Source: Oribacterium sp. NK2B42
GTDB lineage: Bacteria > Bacillota > Clostridia > Lachnospirales > Lachnospiraceae
DNA: 64,000 bases
NCBI RefSeq assembly: GCF_000424445.1
Contig: NZ_AUJX01000003.1
Span: 124,001 to 188,000, forward strand
Reading direction: 5' to 3'
Shown here: positions 32,920 to 40,317 of the stretch, one piece after another
Layout of the letters: each line of letters starts with the position of its first letter
Position numbering within the stretch: position 1 is the first letter of the stretch
The notes under the pieces: generated by a model
Told to the model about the DNA's origin: nothing
Seen by the model: only the letters and a program-made list of their open reading frames with translations
Databases searched by the model: none
Position numbers and translations under genes: made by a program

Positions 32920-33792
32920 TTACTTGAAAGTCTTTGTTATCTGCTCCAGAAACTTTTCAGCAATAGGCGTAAAGGTCTGATACTTATTCCAAATGAGATA
33001 TAGCTCTGATTTCAGTTCCGGTGAAAGAGGCTTAAATACCATGTCAGTTCCTTCGGTATTTATCAGATTTTTGAATGTAAGAAGTATTCCAAGGTTTTCC
33101 CTTGCAAATACAGAGCCGTTATAGGAAAGTCTAAAAGAGCCTTCAAGTTTAAGCTCATTAAATCTGTCTTTGGCCCATGCTTTGATTTCATTGTTCCAAC
33201 TCTGTTCTGAGACAAACAGAGGCTGCCCTATCAGGTCAGAGACATGGATGGAATTTTTCTTTGCAAGGAGATGGGATGAAGATATGATTGCTCCCCACAC
33301 ATCAGCTTCCGGGAATTTCACATATTCGTATTTGTTGCTATCAGGAGTTTCACATAGTACAGCAAAGTCTAAAATGCCCTTATCAAGCTTTTCAGTAACC
33401 TGCTCAGTATCTCCGCTGGTTATATGATAGGTGAAATTAGGGTATTTTTCTTTTAATTTATAAATCTCTCTGGCAAGGTATCTGATCTGATAGCTTTCTG
33501 CCAGTCCAAAAAATATATCCCCACCTGTTATATCATCCAGAGAGTTAAATTCCTGTTCTATCTTATCTGACATGGCCACAAGATCCTGGGCGCGGTCACG
33601 AAGAAGCATTCCCTCATCAGTAAGTGAAATACTGAAGCTGTGCCTGACAAATAACTTTTTTCCAAGTTCTTCTTCTAATGCTTTTAATGCCTTTGAAAGA
33701 GTAGGCTGCGATACATGAAGCCGCTCAGCAGCTTTTGACATATTTTCCTCCCTTGCGACTGCAAGGAAGTATCTGAGATTTTTTATCTCCAT
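32920..33792 (-). CDS. LysR-family transcriptional regulator
   Basis: A 290-residue LTTR with HTH NLRYFLAVAREENMSKAAER, LHVSQPTLSKALKALEEELG, then an effector domain (GDIFFGLAESYQIRYLAREI). The start at 33792 is preferred over 33804 because GGAGG lies 6 bases before it. Its first 18 codons and the whole upstream region occur a second time at 10491-10665, with the rest of that copy deleted. It is divergent from a small-ORF remnant and an FMN reductase gene, its probable target. Confidence 0.92.
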   Translation of the reverse strand: MEIKNLRYFLAVAREENMSKAAERLHVSQPTLSKALKALEEELGKKLFVRHSFSISLTDEGMLLRDRAQDLVAMSDKIEQEFNSLDDITGGDIFFGLAESYQIRYLAREIYKLKEKYPNFTYHITSGDTEQVTEKLDKGILDFAVLCETPDSNKYEYVKFPEADVWGAIISSSHLLAKKNSIHVSDLIGQPLFVSEQSWNNEIKAWAKDRFNELKLEGSFRLSYNGSVFARENLGILLTFKNLINTEGTDMVFKPLSPELKSELYLIWNKYQTFTPIAEKFLEQITKTFK

Positions 33793-33837
33793 GAAGTCCT
33801 CCATAAAGCTGACTATTTATGTGTTATTCCAAAAATG

Positions 33838-33851
33838 AATATCATGATATT
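33838..33851. promoter_or_regulatory. Probable LysR operator (copy 2)
   Basis: AATATCATGATATT, conserved with 10590-10603, flanked by AATGAATA and TATTCATT. It lies 46 bases upstream of the LysR start and before the divergent FMN reductase operon. Confidence 0.6.
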
Positions 33852-33890
33852 TATTTTATTCATTAGCGAAAACCAGGTCAAGGTTTTAAT

Positions 33891-34142
33891 ATGAAAACCG
33901 GAAGGAGAAATAAGATAGATACAGTAAAGAATCTTGAAAACCTTTCAGATATGGGCTGTGGCGATAAACAAATATGCTTCATGAAGAAAATGTATAAAGA
34001 AGGTGATACTGATATGCTTTTACGAGATCTTATGAAATGCCGTTGTCACCTTATGGATGAGTTTCATGACAGCCAGAAAAAAGTTGATAATATGGATTTT
34101 TTGATAAGGCAGATACATAAAAGAAATAAAGGATGGGAAAAT
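33891..34142 (+). pseudogene. Small helical protein paralogue, start lost and fused to the next gene
   Basis: The frame repeats the small protein at 10666 (LENLSDMGCGDKQICFMKKM, LRDLMKCRCHLMDEFHDSQK). The start codon that is ATG there (ATGGATACC) is ATA here (ATAGATACA), and the stop is also lost, so the frame runs on into the FMN reductase ATG at 34143. Translation from an upstream ATG at 33891 would make a fusion protein. Confidence 0.7.
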
Positions 34143-34685
34143 ATGAGCAAAGTGTTAGTAATTTCTACAAGTCTTCGTGCAAAGAGTAATTCCGACATAC
34201 TTACGGAAAAGCTTATAGAGGGAGCAAAAGCTTCAGGTCATGATGTGGAATATATAGGCCTGAAAGGGAAAAATATCGGTTTTTGTATAGGTTGTCTTGC
34301 CTGTCAGAATACCCAGAAATGTGTCATTAAGGATGATGCTGCTGAGATTGCAGAAAAAGTAAAGAATGCAGATACTCTTGTATTTGCAACTCCGATTTAT
34401 TATTACGAGATGAGCGGTCAGATGAAAACTCTTTTGGACAGGCTCAATCCGCTGTATCCTTCAGACTATAAGTTTAGGAATGTATATATGCTCTCTGTTG
34501 CGGCTGAGGATGAAGAGTTTGTGCCTAAAAAGGCTGAAAGCGGACTTCAGGGATGGGTTGACTGTTTTGAAAGGGCAGAATTCTCCGGTTCCTTATTCTG
34601 CGGAGGCATAGGCGATATGGGTGAGGCATCGAAAAAAACTGAAGAATTAAACGAAGCCTTCGAATTTGGTAAAGCTCTAAAATAA
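34143..34685 (+). CDS. NADPH-dependent FMN reductase-like flavoprotein
   Basis: A 180-residue flavodoxin-fold protein: KVLVISTSLRAKSNSDILTE (phosphate loop), GFCIGCLACQNTQKCVIKDD (Cys cluster), ATPIYYYEMSGQMKTLLDRL (flavin contact) and a C-terminal EAFEFGKALK. Probably an FMN-dependent, perhaps Fe-S-containing, reductase. ATG 34143 is preceded by AAAGGATGGG. Divergent from the LysR at 32920 and likely activated by it. Confidence 0.87.
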   Translation: MSKVLVISTSLRAKSNSDILTEKLIEGAKASGHDVEYIGLKGKNIGFCIGCLACQNTQKCVIKDDAAEIAEKVKNADTLVFATPIYYYEMSGQMKTLLDRLNPLYPSDYKFRNVYMLSVAAEDEEFVPKKAESGLQGWVDCFERAEFSGSLFCGGIGDMGEASKKTEELNEAFEFGKALK

Positions 34686-34696
34686 AGGAAGTTGCG

Positions 34697-34826
34697 ATGA
34701 AAACGAAAATGATTTTTCTGGCATTCTGTATATACAAGACTTGGACATATATCTGATAAGAATACGGAAGATATGACTGATCTTCTTTCCAATGGAGATG
34801 TTACTATAACCATTAGCATTGAATAA
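34697..34826 (+). pseudogene. Cyclophilin-like lipoprotein, internally deleted
   Basis: MKTKMIFLAFCI is the start of a lipoprotein signal like that of 12506. In another frame RLGHISDKNTEDMTDLLSNG and DVTITISIE repeat the end of that protein (RLGHISDKDEAEMAGLLSNG, DVTITISRE). About 140 codons between them are missing. Confidence 0.85.
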
Positions 34827-34841
34827 AACGGGCTTTTTTGA

Positions 34842-34871
34842 AAATGTCCGCATAACGTCTGCGAAATGTCC
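34842..34871 (+). repeat. TGTCYGCA repeat element, copy 3
   Basis: Three tandem units (AATGTCCGCATAACGTCTGCG, AAATGTCC) follow the lipoprotein remnant, as in copy 1 after the intact lipoprotein gene at 13084. A TATAAT-like box at 34911 follows. Confidence 0.55.
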
Positions 34872-34922
34872 AAATATCATTTACCGATTTAAGATTAAAG
34901 CATAAAGCGTTATAATGGGATG

Positions 34923-34960
34923 AGGATGTCATTTTGATCTGACATTCACATCCTGTTTTT
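34923..34960 (+). terminator. Terminator before the alcohol dehydrogenase leader
   Basis: AGGATGT (34923-34929) pairs with ACATCCT (34948-34954), with an inner GTCA/TGAC pair, followed by T5. It separates the lipoprotein remnant from the ADH gene. Confidence 0.6.
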
Positions 34961-35001
34961 ATGTTTGCCAACTATTTTGATCCTTGGAGTCCCGTGGTTT
35001 A

Positions 35002-35031
35002 GAGTCGATCAGAACTGCAGCTGTATGTCAG
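35002..35031 (+). repeat. Repeated leader motif, copy A
   Basis: GAGTCGATCAGAACTGCAGC followed by TGTATGTCAGA is the most diverged copy of a leader motif that also occurs at 44081, 51309, 51367 and 61302. It lies 85 bases before the ADH start. Confidence 0.5.
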
Positions 35032-35115
35032 ATTTAAAGGTTGCAAAACAAGCGATCATAGATGAACGGGTAAACCCCAAAAGGAATTTTTTTTTGTGTG
35101 AAAGGAGATGCTACA

Positions 35116-36288
35116 ATGAACAATTTCAGATTTTATGCTCCGACAGAGGTGGTATTCGGAAAAGATGCGGAAAAAGGAACCGGAGAAACTGCAAGGAAAT
35201 ACGGAAGTAAAGCACTACTGGTTTTTGGAAAGAACAGTGTAAGGAAAAGCGGACTTCTGGACAGGGTTGAAAAATCCCTGACGGAAGCGGGAATGGAATA
35301 CAAAGAATACGGGGGTGCAAAGCCAAACCCAACACTTTCTCACGCAGAGGAAGGTGTCAGGGAAGCTGTAGCCTTTGGTGCTGATATGGTTATCGCTGTA
35401 GGAGGCGGAAGCGCCATAGATACGGCAAAGGCTATCGCTCACGGTACAGCAAATCCTGAATATAAGCTTTGGGACATCTGGACAAAAAAGGTTCCCCTTG
35501 AAAAGTCATTACCTGTCGGTGCTGTATTGACCATAGCTGCGGCAGGAAGCGAGATGAGTGATTCAGCAGTTCTTACCAATGAGGAGCTGGGTAAAAAGGC
35601 TGGCATTAACACTGATTTCAACAGATGCCGGTTTGCCATCATGGATCCGGCTCTTGCCGCAACCCTTCCCAAAAAACAGATAGCAGCCGGAATTGTGGAT
35701 ATAATGATGCATACCATGGAGCGCTATTTTATTCCGGATATCAAGGCAGACCTCACAGATGAAATAGCAGAGGGACTTATACGGACAGTGGTCAGTAACG
35801 GTGCTAAGGTTATGGAATATCCAGCCGATTTTGATGCTATGAGTGAGATTTTCTGGGCTTCCAGCCTTTCTCACAATAATCTTACGGAGTGCGGAAGAGG
35901 CAAGGATTTCTCGGTACATAAGATCGGTCATGCATTATCCGCAAAGTATGACGTTACACACGGCGCATCACTCTCTGCAGTGTGGGGAACCTGGGCAAGG
36001 GAACTTTATGAAGGAGCATTACCGAGATTCGCAAGATTTGCCAGAAAAGTCTGGGGAGTAACCGAAACCGATGACCTGAAGGCTGCGGAGGAAGGCATTG
36101 AGAAAACAGAAAACTTCTTCAGATCCATAAATATGCCGGTAAGTCTCACAGAGCTTGGAGTTAAACCTACAGAGCAGGATTTCAGGGAACTTGCCATGGA
36201 TGCCACCATGAATGATACCATGAAGCTCTCAAGGATACGTCCGTTGGACCGAGAAGCGGTTGAAAAGATATATAGGGCTGCAATGTGA
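35116..36288 (+). CDS. Iron-containing alcohol dehydrogenase
   Basis: A 390-residue enzyme of the butanol dehydrogenase-like (BDH) family. NAD(P) site: IAVGGGSAIDTAKAIAHGTA. Metal ligands: Asp and His in AAGIVDIMMHTMERYF, His in GKDFSVHKIGHALSAKYDVT and THGASLSAVWGTW. It reduces aldehydes to alcohols with NAD(P)H and Fe2+ (or Zn2+), a fermentative role. The start at 35116 follows GAAAGGAGATG. The gene is followed directly by an acyl-CoA synthetase fragment. Confidence 0.93.
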   Translation: MNNFRFYAPTEVVFGKDAEKGTGETARKYGSKALLVFGKNSVRKSGLLDRVEKSLTEAGMEYKEYGGAKPNPTLSHAEEGVREAVAFGADMVIAVGGGSAIDTAKAIAHGTANPEYKLWDIWTKKVPLEKSLPVGAVLTIAAAGSEMSDSAVLTNEELGKKAGINTDFNRCRFAIMDPALAATLPKKQIAAGIVDIMMHTMERYFIPDIKADLTDEIAEGLIRTVVSNGAKVMEYPADFDAMSEIFWASSLSHNNLTECGRGKDFSVHKIGHALSAKYDVTHGASLSAVWGTWARELYEGALPRFARFARKVWGVTETDDLKAAEEGIEKTENFFRSINMPVSLTELGVKPTEQDFRELAMDATMNDTMKLSRIRPLDREAVEKIYRAAM

Positions 36289-36292
36289 GATC

Positions 36293-36958
36293 ATGACCCA
36301 GGCCGGAAATAAGCTTTCCAATGAAATTCAGAAATATTTAGGCGATTATGCAGAAAAATACGGTAAGAGATTTGTGGTAATATACGGTCTTTGCGAAACT
36401 ACGTGCCATATCGCATATCTTCCAACTGAGAATTGTCTTGAAAAACCAGGTTCAGTCGGGATACCTATTCCGGGAGGGAAAATATACCTCGCAGACGATG
36501 AAGGGAACGAGATCAAAGAACCGGACCGGGATGGACAGGTCATCTATGAGGGCCCCAATGTCACAATGGGATATGCATTATCAGGAGAGGACCTTTGCAA
36601 GGATGATGAATGGCATGGAAAAGTACAAACCGGAGACATGGCGCGAAGAGATTCTGACGGATACTACTATATAACCGGAAGGATAAAACGGTACATAAAG
36701 ATAGCCGGAAACCGGATAAGCCTTGATGAAATCGATGAAAATATCATGAAAGCACTTCACATCTTCAGCGTAAGCTCCGGGATCGATGATGACCTCGTTG
36801 TATTTGTTAACGGAGAGGATGAAAAAACGGCAGTTTCACAGTTTGTAAAGAAAGCATTGCCGGTAGCCAGAACCTGCTTAAGGGTAAAACAGATTGACGA
36901 GTTTCCCAGAAATGAAGCAGGGAAGATAATGTACGGGGAGCTGAAGAAGCTGTTATAG
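36293..36958 (+). pseudogene. AMP-dependent acyl-CoA synthetase/ligase, C-terminal fragment
   Basis: About 221 codons encode the second half of an AMP-binding enzyme: MTQAGNKLSNEIQKYLGDYA, VIYGLCETTCHIAYLP (the A5-like motif), GQVIYEGPNVTMGYA, GDMARRDSDGYYYITGRIKR (A7/A8) and a C-terminal lid. The P-loop half is missing. It starts 4 bases after the ADH stop; a deletion probably joined the two genes. Confidence 0.85.
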
Positions 36959-37227
36959 CCCTCTTAGCTCAGCCAATGGGATAAATCTTTTTACGATCTC
37001 AAGAAATCTTACCATGTCATCATTTGATGGTGCGGTAAGATTTTTATTTGGCACAGTATCCCTTTCGGTAAACTGCTGGAGATAGTAGCGGGAAGCTCCT
37101 TTGATCATCTCACCGATTGCCGTAAAGTCTTCGTCGGAATGAAATTCTTTCACTACTGTAGTCCTGAATTCATACGGGATGCCTGAATTCATAATCCCGT
37201 CTTTGACAGCTTTTTGAAGAGAAAAGT
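36953..37227 (-). pseudogene. Radical SAM anaerobic ribonucleotide reductase activator-like, C-terminal fragment
   Basis: On the minus strand LQKAVKDGIMNSGIPYEFRT, VVKEFHSDEDFTAIGEMIKG and FLEIVKRFIPLAELRG match the end of a NrdG2/PflA-like radical SAM protein. The CxxxCxxC cluster and the rest of the enzyme are missing. Its stop overlaps the acyl-CoA ligase fragment by 6 bases. Confidence 0.78.
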
Positions 37228-37266
37228 CCTGCGATCCGCTCTGTGAGCGGGTTTCAGGACTTTTAT
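37222..37266 (+). terminator. Strong intrinsic terminator
   Basis: AAAGTCCTG (37223-37231) pairs with CAGGACTTT (37255-37263), with an inner stem of CCGCT/AGCGG, followed by T-rich sequence. It insulates the region from the operon that starts downstream. Confidence 0.8.
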
Positions 37267-37322
37267 AAATTTTACAGATGCACGTTACGCATCTCTGATA
37301 CTTGGCTTAATGTCAAAAAGGA

Positions 37323-37345
37323 AGCCCGACCTCCGGTCGGCCTTT
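37323..37345. terminator. Second hairpin downstream of the remnants
   Basis: AGCCCGACCTCCGGTCGGCC forms a short GC-rich stem with a TTTG tail. With the terminator at 37222 it insulates the next promoter from read-through. The region 37350-37460 shows only A/T-rich DNA and the direct repeat ATGCTAGA (37407, 37482). Confidence 0.5.
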
Positions 37346-37461
37346 GAATTAGTAGTTGGATACCTTTTATCAGACTAAGGGTAAGTGCTAAAATCGGATT
37401 ATAAACACGAAATGCTAGAAAAAAACAGGAAAACCAGCCTGCCTAAACCAGAAATCCGGTT

Positions 37462-37483
37462 TACATGGCATGTTTTTTGCAAT
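37462..37483 (+). promoter_or_regulatory. Sigma-54 type (-24/-12) promoter
   Basis: TGGCATGTTTTTTGCA (37466-37481) fits the sigma-54 consensus TGGCACG-N4-TTGCA: GG (37467-37468) and GC (37479-37480) are exactly 10 bases apart. The start of transcription should be near 37491, giving a leader of about 160 bases before the GTPase gene at 37650. An inverted repeat AAACC/GGTTT (37445-37462) lies just upstream. Sigma-54 needs an enhancer-binding protein, which is not seen nearby. Confidence 0.75.
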
Positions 37484-37649
37484 GCTAGATAATCAGACAC
37501 ATTATGAAGGCTATGTTCGGAAATATATTCGGAAGGAATACAGGATGGTTATTGAATATTATATCCGATTTATTATAAAATAAAAATAGATTTTTCAAAG
37601 AATGGTGCTATGAAAACAGTTATCATAAATCAAAGCACAGGAGGTCGGA

Positions 37650-38813
37650 ATGGTGAAAGGAAATGTACTTGTCATAGGTAATTCCGGAGTAGGTAAATCC
37701 ACCTTGATCAATGCTGTATTGGGGAAGGATGCCGAAAAGAAAGCTGTCACCGGAAAAGGCATCAGGGGTACAACCCTTGATCTCGAGATTTATGAAAATG
37801 AAGGAATATCCTTCCGACTTATAGATACCATAGGTTTTGAGCCTGGATTTTTCAAAGAATTGAAAGCAATCAATGCAGTTAAAAAATGGTCAAAAGAATC
37901 TACCAAGGCCGGAAAAGAAGATTCCCGCATTAATGTTATATGGTTTTGCGTTGACGGAACTTCTTCAAAACTGTTTCCGGAAGCTATAGATTCAATGATG
38001 AATGCCACAAACCTGTGGAAAAATGTTCCCATAGTAGTTGTTATAACCAAATCCTATTCTGAGCCTGAACGCGAAGATAACAAGCAGATGATAAGGGATG
38101 CTTTTGCGGCAAGAAAGAAGTATGTCGACAGACTGAATGACATCATCCCTGTTGTTGCGGAGCCCTATACCCTGAGAGAGGGCATCTATGCTCCTCCCGA
38201 AGGCATCACGGAGCTTATAGAGCTTACAAACAGGCTTCTGCCTGAAGGTTTCAAAGCTGCCGAACAGGATGTCAAAAACTATAACCTGCTTCGTAAACGT
38301 GCACTTTCACAAACTGTTGTCAGCGTTGCAACATTAGCAGGAATCACTGTTGGCGGTGTGACTCTTCCCTTTGCCGATGCCATGATCCTTACACCAACTG
38401 AAACACTGGAGATAGAATCCATTGCCAAAATATGGGACATCAAAAAAAATGATCAATCAAAGGCTCTTTTGGACACAATAGTTGATGTGGGCACAGTGGG
38501 TGCAGCCGGAAAGCTGCTTGCCGGAAGTCTGAAATCCATTCCTGTGATAAATGTCGGGGCGGCAGTTGTTAATGCTTTTATAGCCGGCAGCATTGTTTTT
38601 GCCCTGGGAGAAGGTGCTTCCTATATATTTGAACAGATATATATGGGTAAGAAATCTTTGTCTGATGTAGAGTGGGTTAAAAATATTCTGGAAGAGAAGA
38701 TGACTAAATCCATCCTGGAGGACATCACAAAGGCGTTAAAGAATCTTCCGGAAAATGCTGATAAAAAACAGATTCTGGATCTGATCTTGAAAGTGTTTGG
38801 AAAAAGAAAATAG
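37650..38813 (+). CDS. Membrane-associated GTPase with DUF697-like C-terminus
   Basis: A 387-residue GTPase. G1 is VIGNSGVGKSTLINAVLG (residues 7-24), G2 a Thr in RGTTLDLE, G3 IDTIGFEPG, G4 VVVITKSYSE. Residues about 215-345 contain two hydrophobic helical stretches, VVSVATLAGITVGGVTLPFA and INVGAAVVNAFIAGSIVFAL, and an ILTPTETLEIESIAKIW segment, as in DUF697 proteins such as YcjF. It probably associates with the membrane and cycles between nucleotide states. The start follows ACAGGAGGTCGG. First gene of the sigma-54 type operon; the next gene is 12 bases away. Confidence 0.87.
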   Translation: MVKGNVLVIGNSGVGKSTLINAVLGKDAEKKAVTGKGIRGTTLDLEIYENEGISFRLIDTIGFEPGFFKELKAINAVKKWSKESTKAGKEDSRINVIWFCVDGTSSKLFPEAIDSMMNATNLWKNVPIVVVITKSYSEPEREDNKQMIRDAFAARKKYVDRLNDIIPVVAEPYTLREGIYAPPEGITELIELTNRLLPEGFKAAEQDVKNYNLLRKRALSQTVVSVATLAGITVGGVTLPFADAMILTPTETLEIESIAKIWDIKKNDQSKALLDTIVDVGTVGAAGKLLAGSLKSIPVINVGAAVVNAFIAGSIVFALGEGASYIFEQIYMGKKSLSDVEWVKNILEEKMTKSILEDITKALKNLPENADKKQILDLILKVFGKRK

Positions 38814-38825
38814 GAGGACAACATT

Positions 38826-40244
38826 ATGAGTATGTTTTGTGAAAACTGCGGTGCGAAGCTGGCAGACGATGCCAAATTCTGCGAGGAATGCGGAGCAAAA
38901 ATACTTCCTGCATCACAGGTTCCACCCCCATCAGGACAGGAACAGGGGACATATTTTAACCAAAATCAACAGTCCGGAAATATTGGATCTTTTTATAATC
39001 AAGGCGGTGTTCAGAATTATAATCACCAACAGCCCGGATCATTCAACAATTATGGCCCTTACAGTGGTCAGAACCAGGGTTACATGAATTCCGAACAGCA
39101 ACCGGGCCAATATAATAACCAAAACGGTTCACAGTACCAGGGTTACATGAATCCTAAACAGCAACCGGGCCAATATAATAACCAAAACGGTTCACAGTAC
39201 CAGGGTTATATGAATCCTGAACAGCAGCCGGGTCAATATACCGGTCAGGACGTTGGTCAGAACCGGGGTTATGCGCCTGCCCCCGGAAATCCAAAAAAAT
39301 CCGGCCTTCCAAAGGTGGCAATAATAGGTGGTGTGGCATTAATAGTTGTTGCAGCAGTAGGCGCCTTCCTTATATTTGGGAAACTCAAAGGCGAAAAAGA
39401 TGAGGATGAGAATGTCACAATCGAAACATCCATGAGCCCGGACCAGACGATATATCCAACAACACAAATCCTAGAAAGTGAGTCTTACGAAACACAGACT
39501 ACCACCGGAACAGATATAAAGTCCGCAAGAGAACAGGCAGCGGAACTGGATGCCTCGAAAGGGAATGATTACTTCGCTAATACGACAGAGTCTGACGATG
39601 GCTATCAATATTCGAAAAACCAAGATAACAGCTCTTCGGATACCATCAGTACCGACATGATCGGACAAAAGGCAAAAGACATTGCCGACAATCTGGAAAA
39701 TAATTCAGGCAGCAGTAATAGCAGCAGTAATGAGGAGGAGTTTCTTCCATCCACTTTTGCGAAAAAAGGTAAAAGAGATATACTCCAGGACGGTACAGTC
39801 ATGTACATGAATTCTGTCGGTGACTATATGGCAAATGTCTGGGTACAAGACAGTGACAATGGTAAATATTATTACACAGGACCTGACGGCTGCATGATCA
39901 AGGACAACTACAGTGCTGACGGTTACTGGTGCGGTTCTGACGGAGAATGGGATAAGAGCGTTAAACAGCGTAATGAAGATCCCGAGCCTAAGACCGGTAC
40001 ATATGTAGGTTTTGTTGCTACCTGGAAGGTAAAGATAACAAAAGACAGTAAATACGGAACTGCCACACATACTTATACAGAATTCGGAGGCACACCGCAG
40101 GTATATGATTTGACGCCTGTTGGACACGGAGTATATATCGCTGAAAATGAATACGGTACGATTGCTTATATGTCTGTAACTAATAACGGCAAGACACTTA
40201 TAGTTTCTGAGGCAGGTATCACAGAAGAATGTACTTTGAAGTAA
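38826..40244 (+). CDS. Zinc-ribbon, Gln/Asn-rich single-pass membrane protein
   Basis: A 472-residue protein: an N-terminal zinc ribbon (Cys 5, 8, 19 and 22 in CENCGAKL and CEECGAKI), a Gln/Asn/Gly/Tyr-rich region (residues 30-150) with three 21-residue repeats, a membrane segment at about 164-186 (VAIIGGVALIVVAAVGAFLI), and an outer part. The outer part holds a Ser/Asp-rich stalk, a stretch like a choline/cell-wall-binding repeat (YMANVWVQDSDNGKYYYTGP) and a beta-rich end (TGTYVGFVATWKVKITKDSK). The zinc ribbon should be in the cytoplasm. The start follows AGGAGGACAAC. Function unknown; partner of the GTPase and the next gene by operon position. Confidence 0.72.
   Translation: MSMFCENCGAKLADDAKFCEECGAKILPASQVPPPSGQEQGTYFNQNQQSGNIGSFYNQGGVQNYNHQQPGSFNNYGPYSGQNQGYMNSEQQPGQYNNQNGSQYQGYMNPKQQPGQYNNQNGSQYQGYMNPEQQPGQYTGQDVGQNRGYAPAPGNPKKSGLPKVAIIGGVALIVVAAVGAFLIFGKLKGEKDEDENVTIETSMSPDQTIYPTTQILESESYETQTTTGTDIKSAREQAAELDASKGNDYFANTTESDDGYQYSKNQDNSSSDTISTDMIGQKAKDIADNLENNSGSSNSSSNEEEFLPSTFAKKGKRDILQDGTVMYMNSVGDYMANVWVQDSDNGKYYYTGPDGCMIKDNYSADGYWCGSDGEWDKSVKQRNEDPEPKTGTYVGFVATWKVKITKDSKYGTATHTYTEFGGTPQVYDLTPVGHGVYIAENEYGTIAYMSVTNNGKTLIVSEAGITEECTLK
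39078..39266 (+). repeat. Three tandem 63-bp repeats inside the zinc-ribbon gene
   Basis: GGTTACATGAATCC starts at 39078, 39141 and 39204 (third copy ATATG), a 63-base period coding for 21 residues (YMNPEQQPGQYNNQNGSQYQ G-type). The high identity suggests recent slippage or expansion, so the copy number may vary between strains. Confidence 0.85.
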
Positions 40245-40275
40245 TATCCATCTGTCGGCATTTCTTGGGATAGAT

Positions 40276-40301
40276 CGCCCGGCAGGATTCTTCCCCGGGC
40301 G
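40276..40301 (+). other. Intergenic hairpin between the two zinc-ribbon genes
   Basis: CGCCCGG (40276-40282) pairs with CCGGGCG (40295-40301). No T-tract follows, so it is more likely a stabiliser or processing element than a terminator. It ends 5 bases before the GGGAGGAAG ribosome binding site. Confidence 0.5.
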
Positions 40302-40317
40302 TGAAGGGAGGAAGTGA

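Noticed and set aside
36260-36288. Upstream extension of the acyl-CoA ligase frame
   Set aside because: The extra codons before 36293 overlap the end of the intact ADH gene in another frame, so they are shadow sequence.
37407-37489. Sigma-A promoter with TAGATAAT near 37487
   Set aside because: No suitable -35 box lies 17 bases upstream; the sigma-54 elements explain the site better, though a weak overlap cannot be excluded.
39078-39266. A CRISPR-like array
   Set aside because: The 63-bp units are contiguous without spacers and encode a protein repeat in frame.
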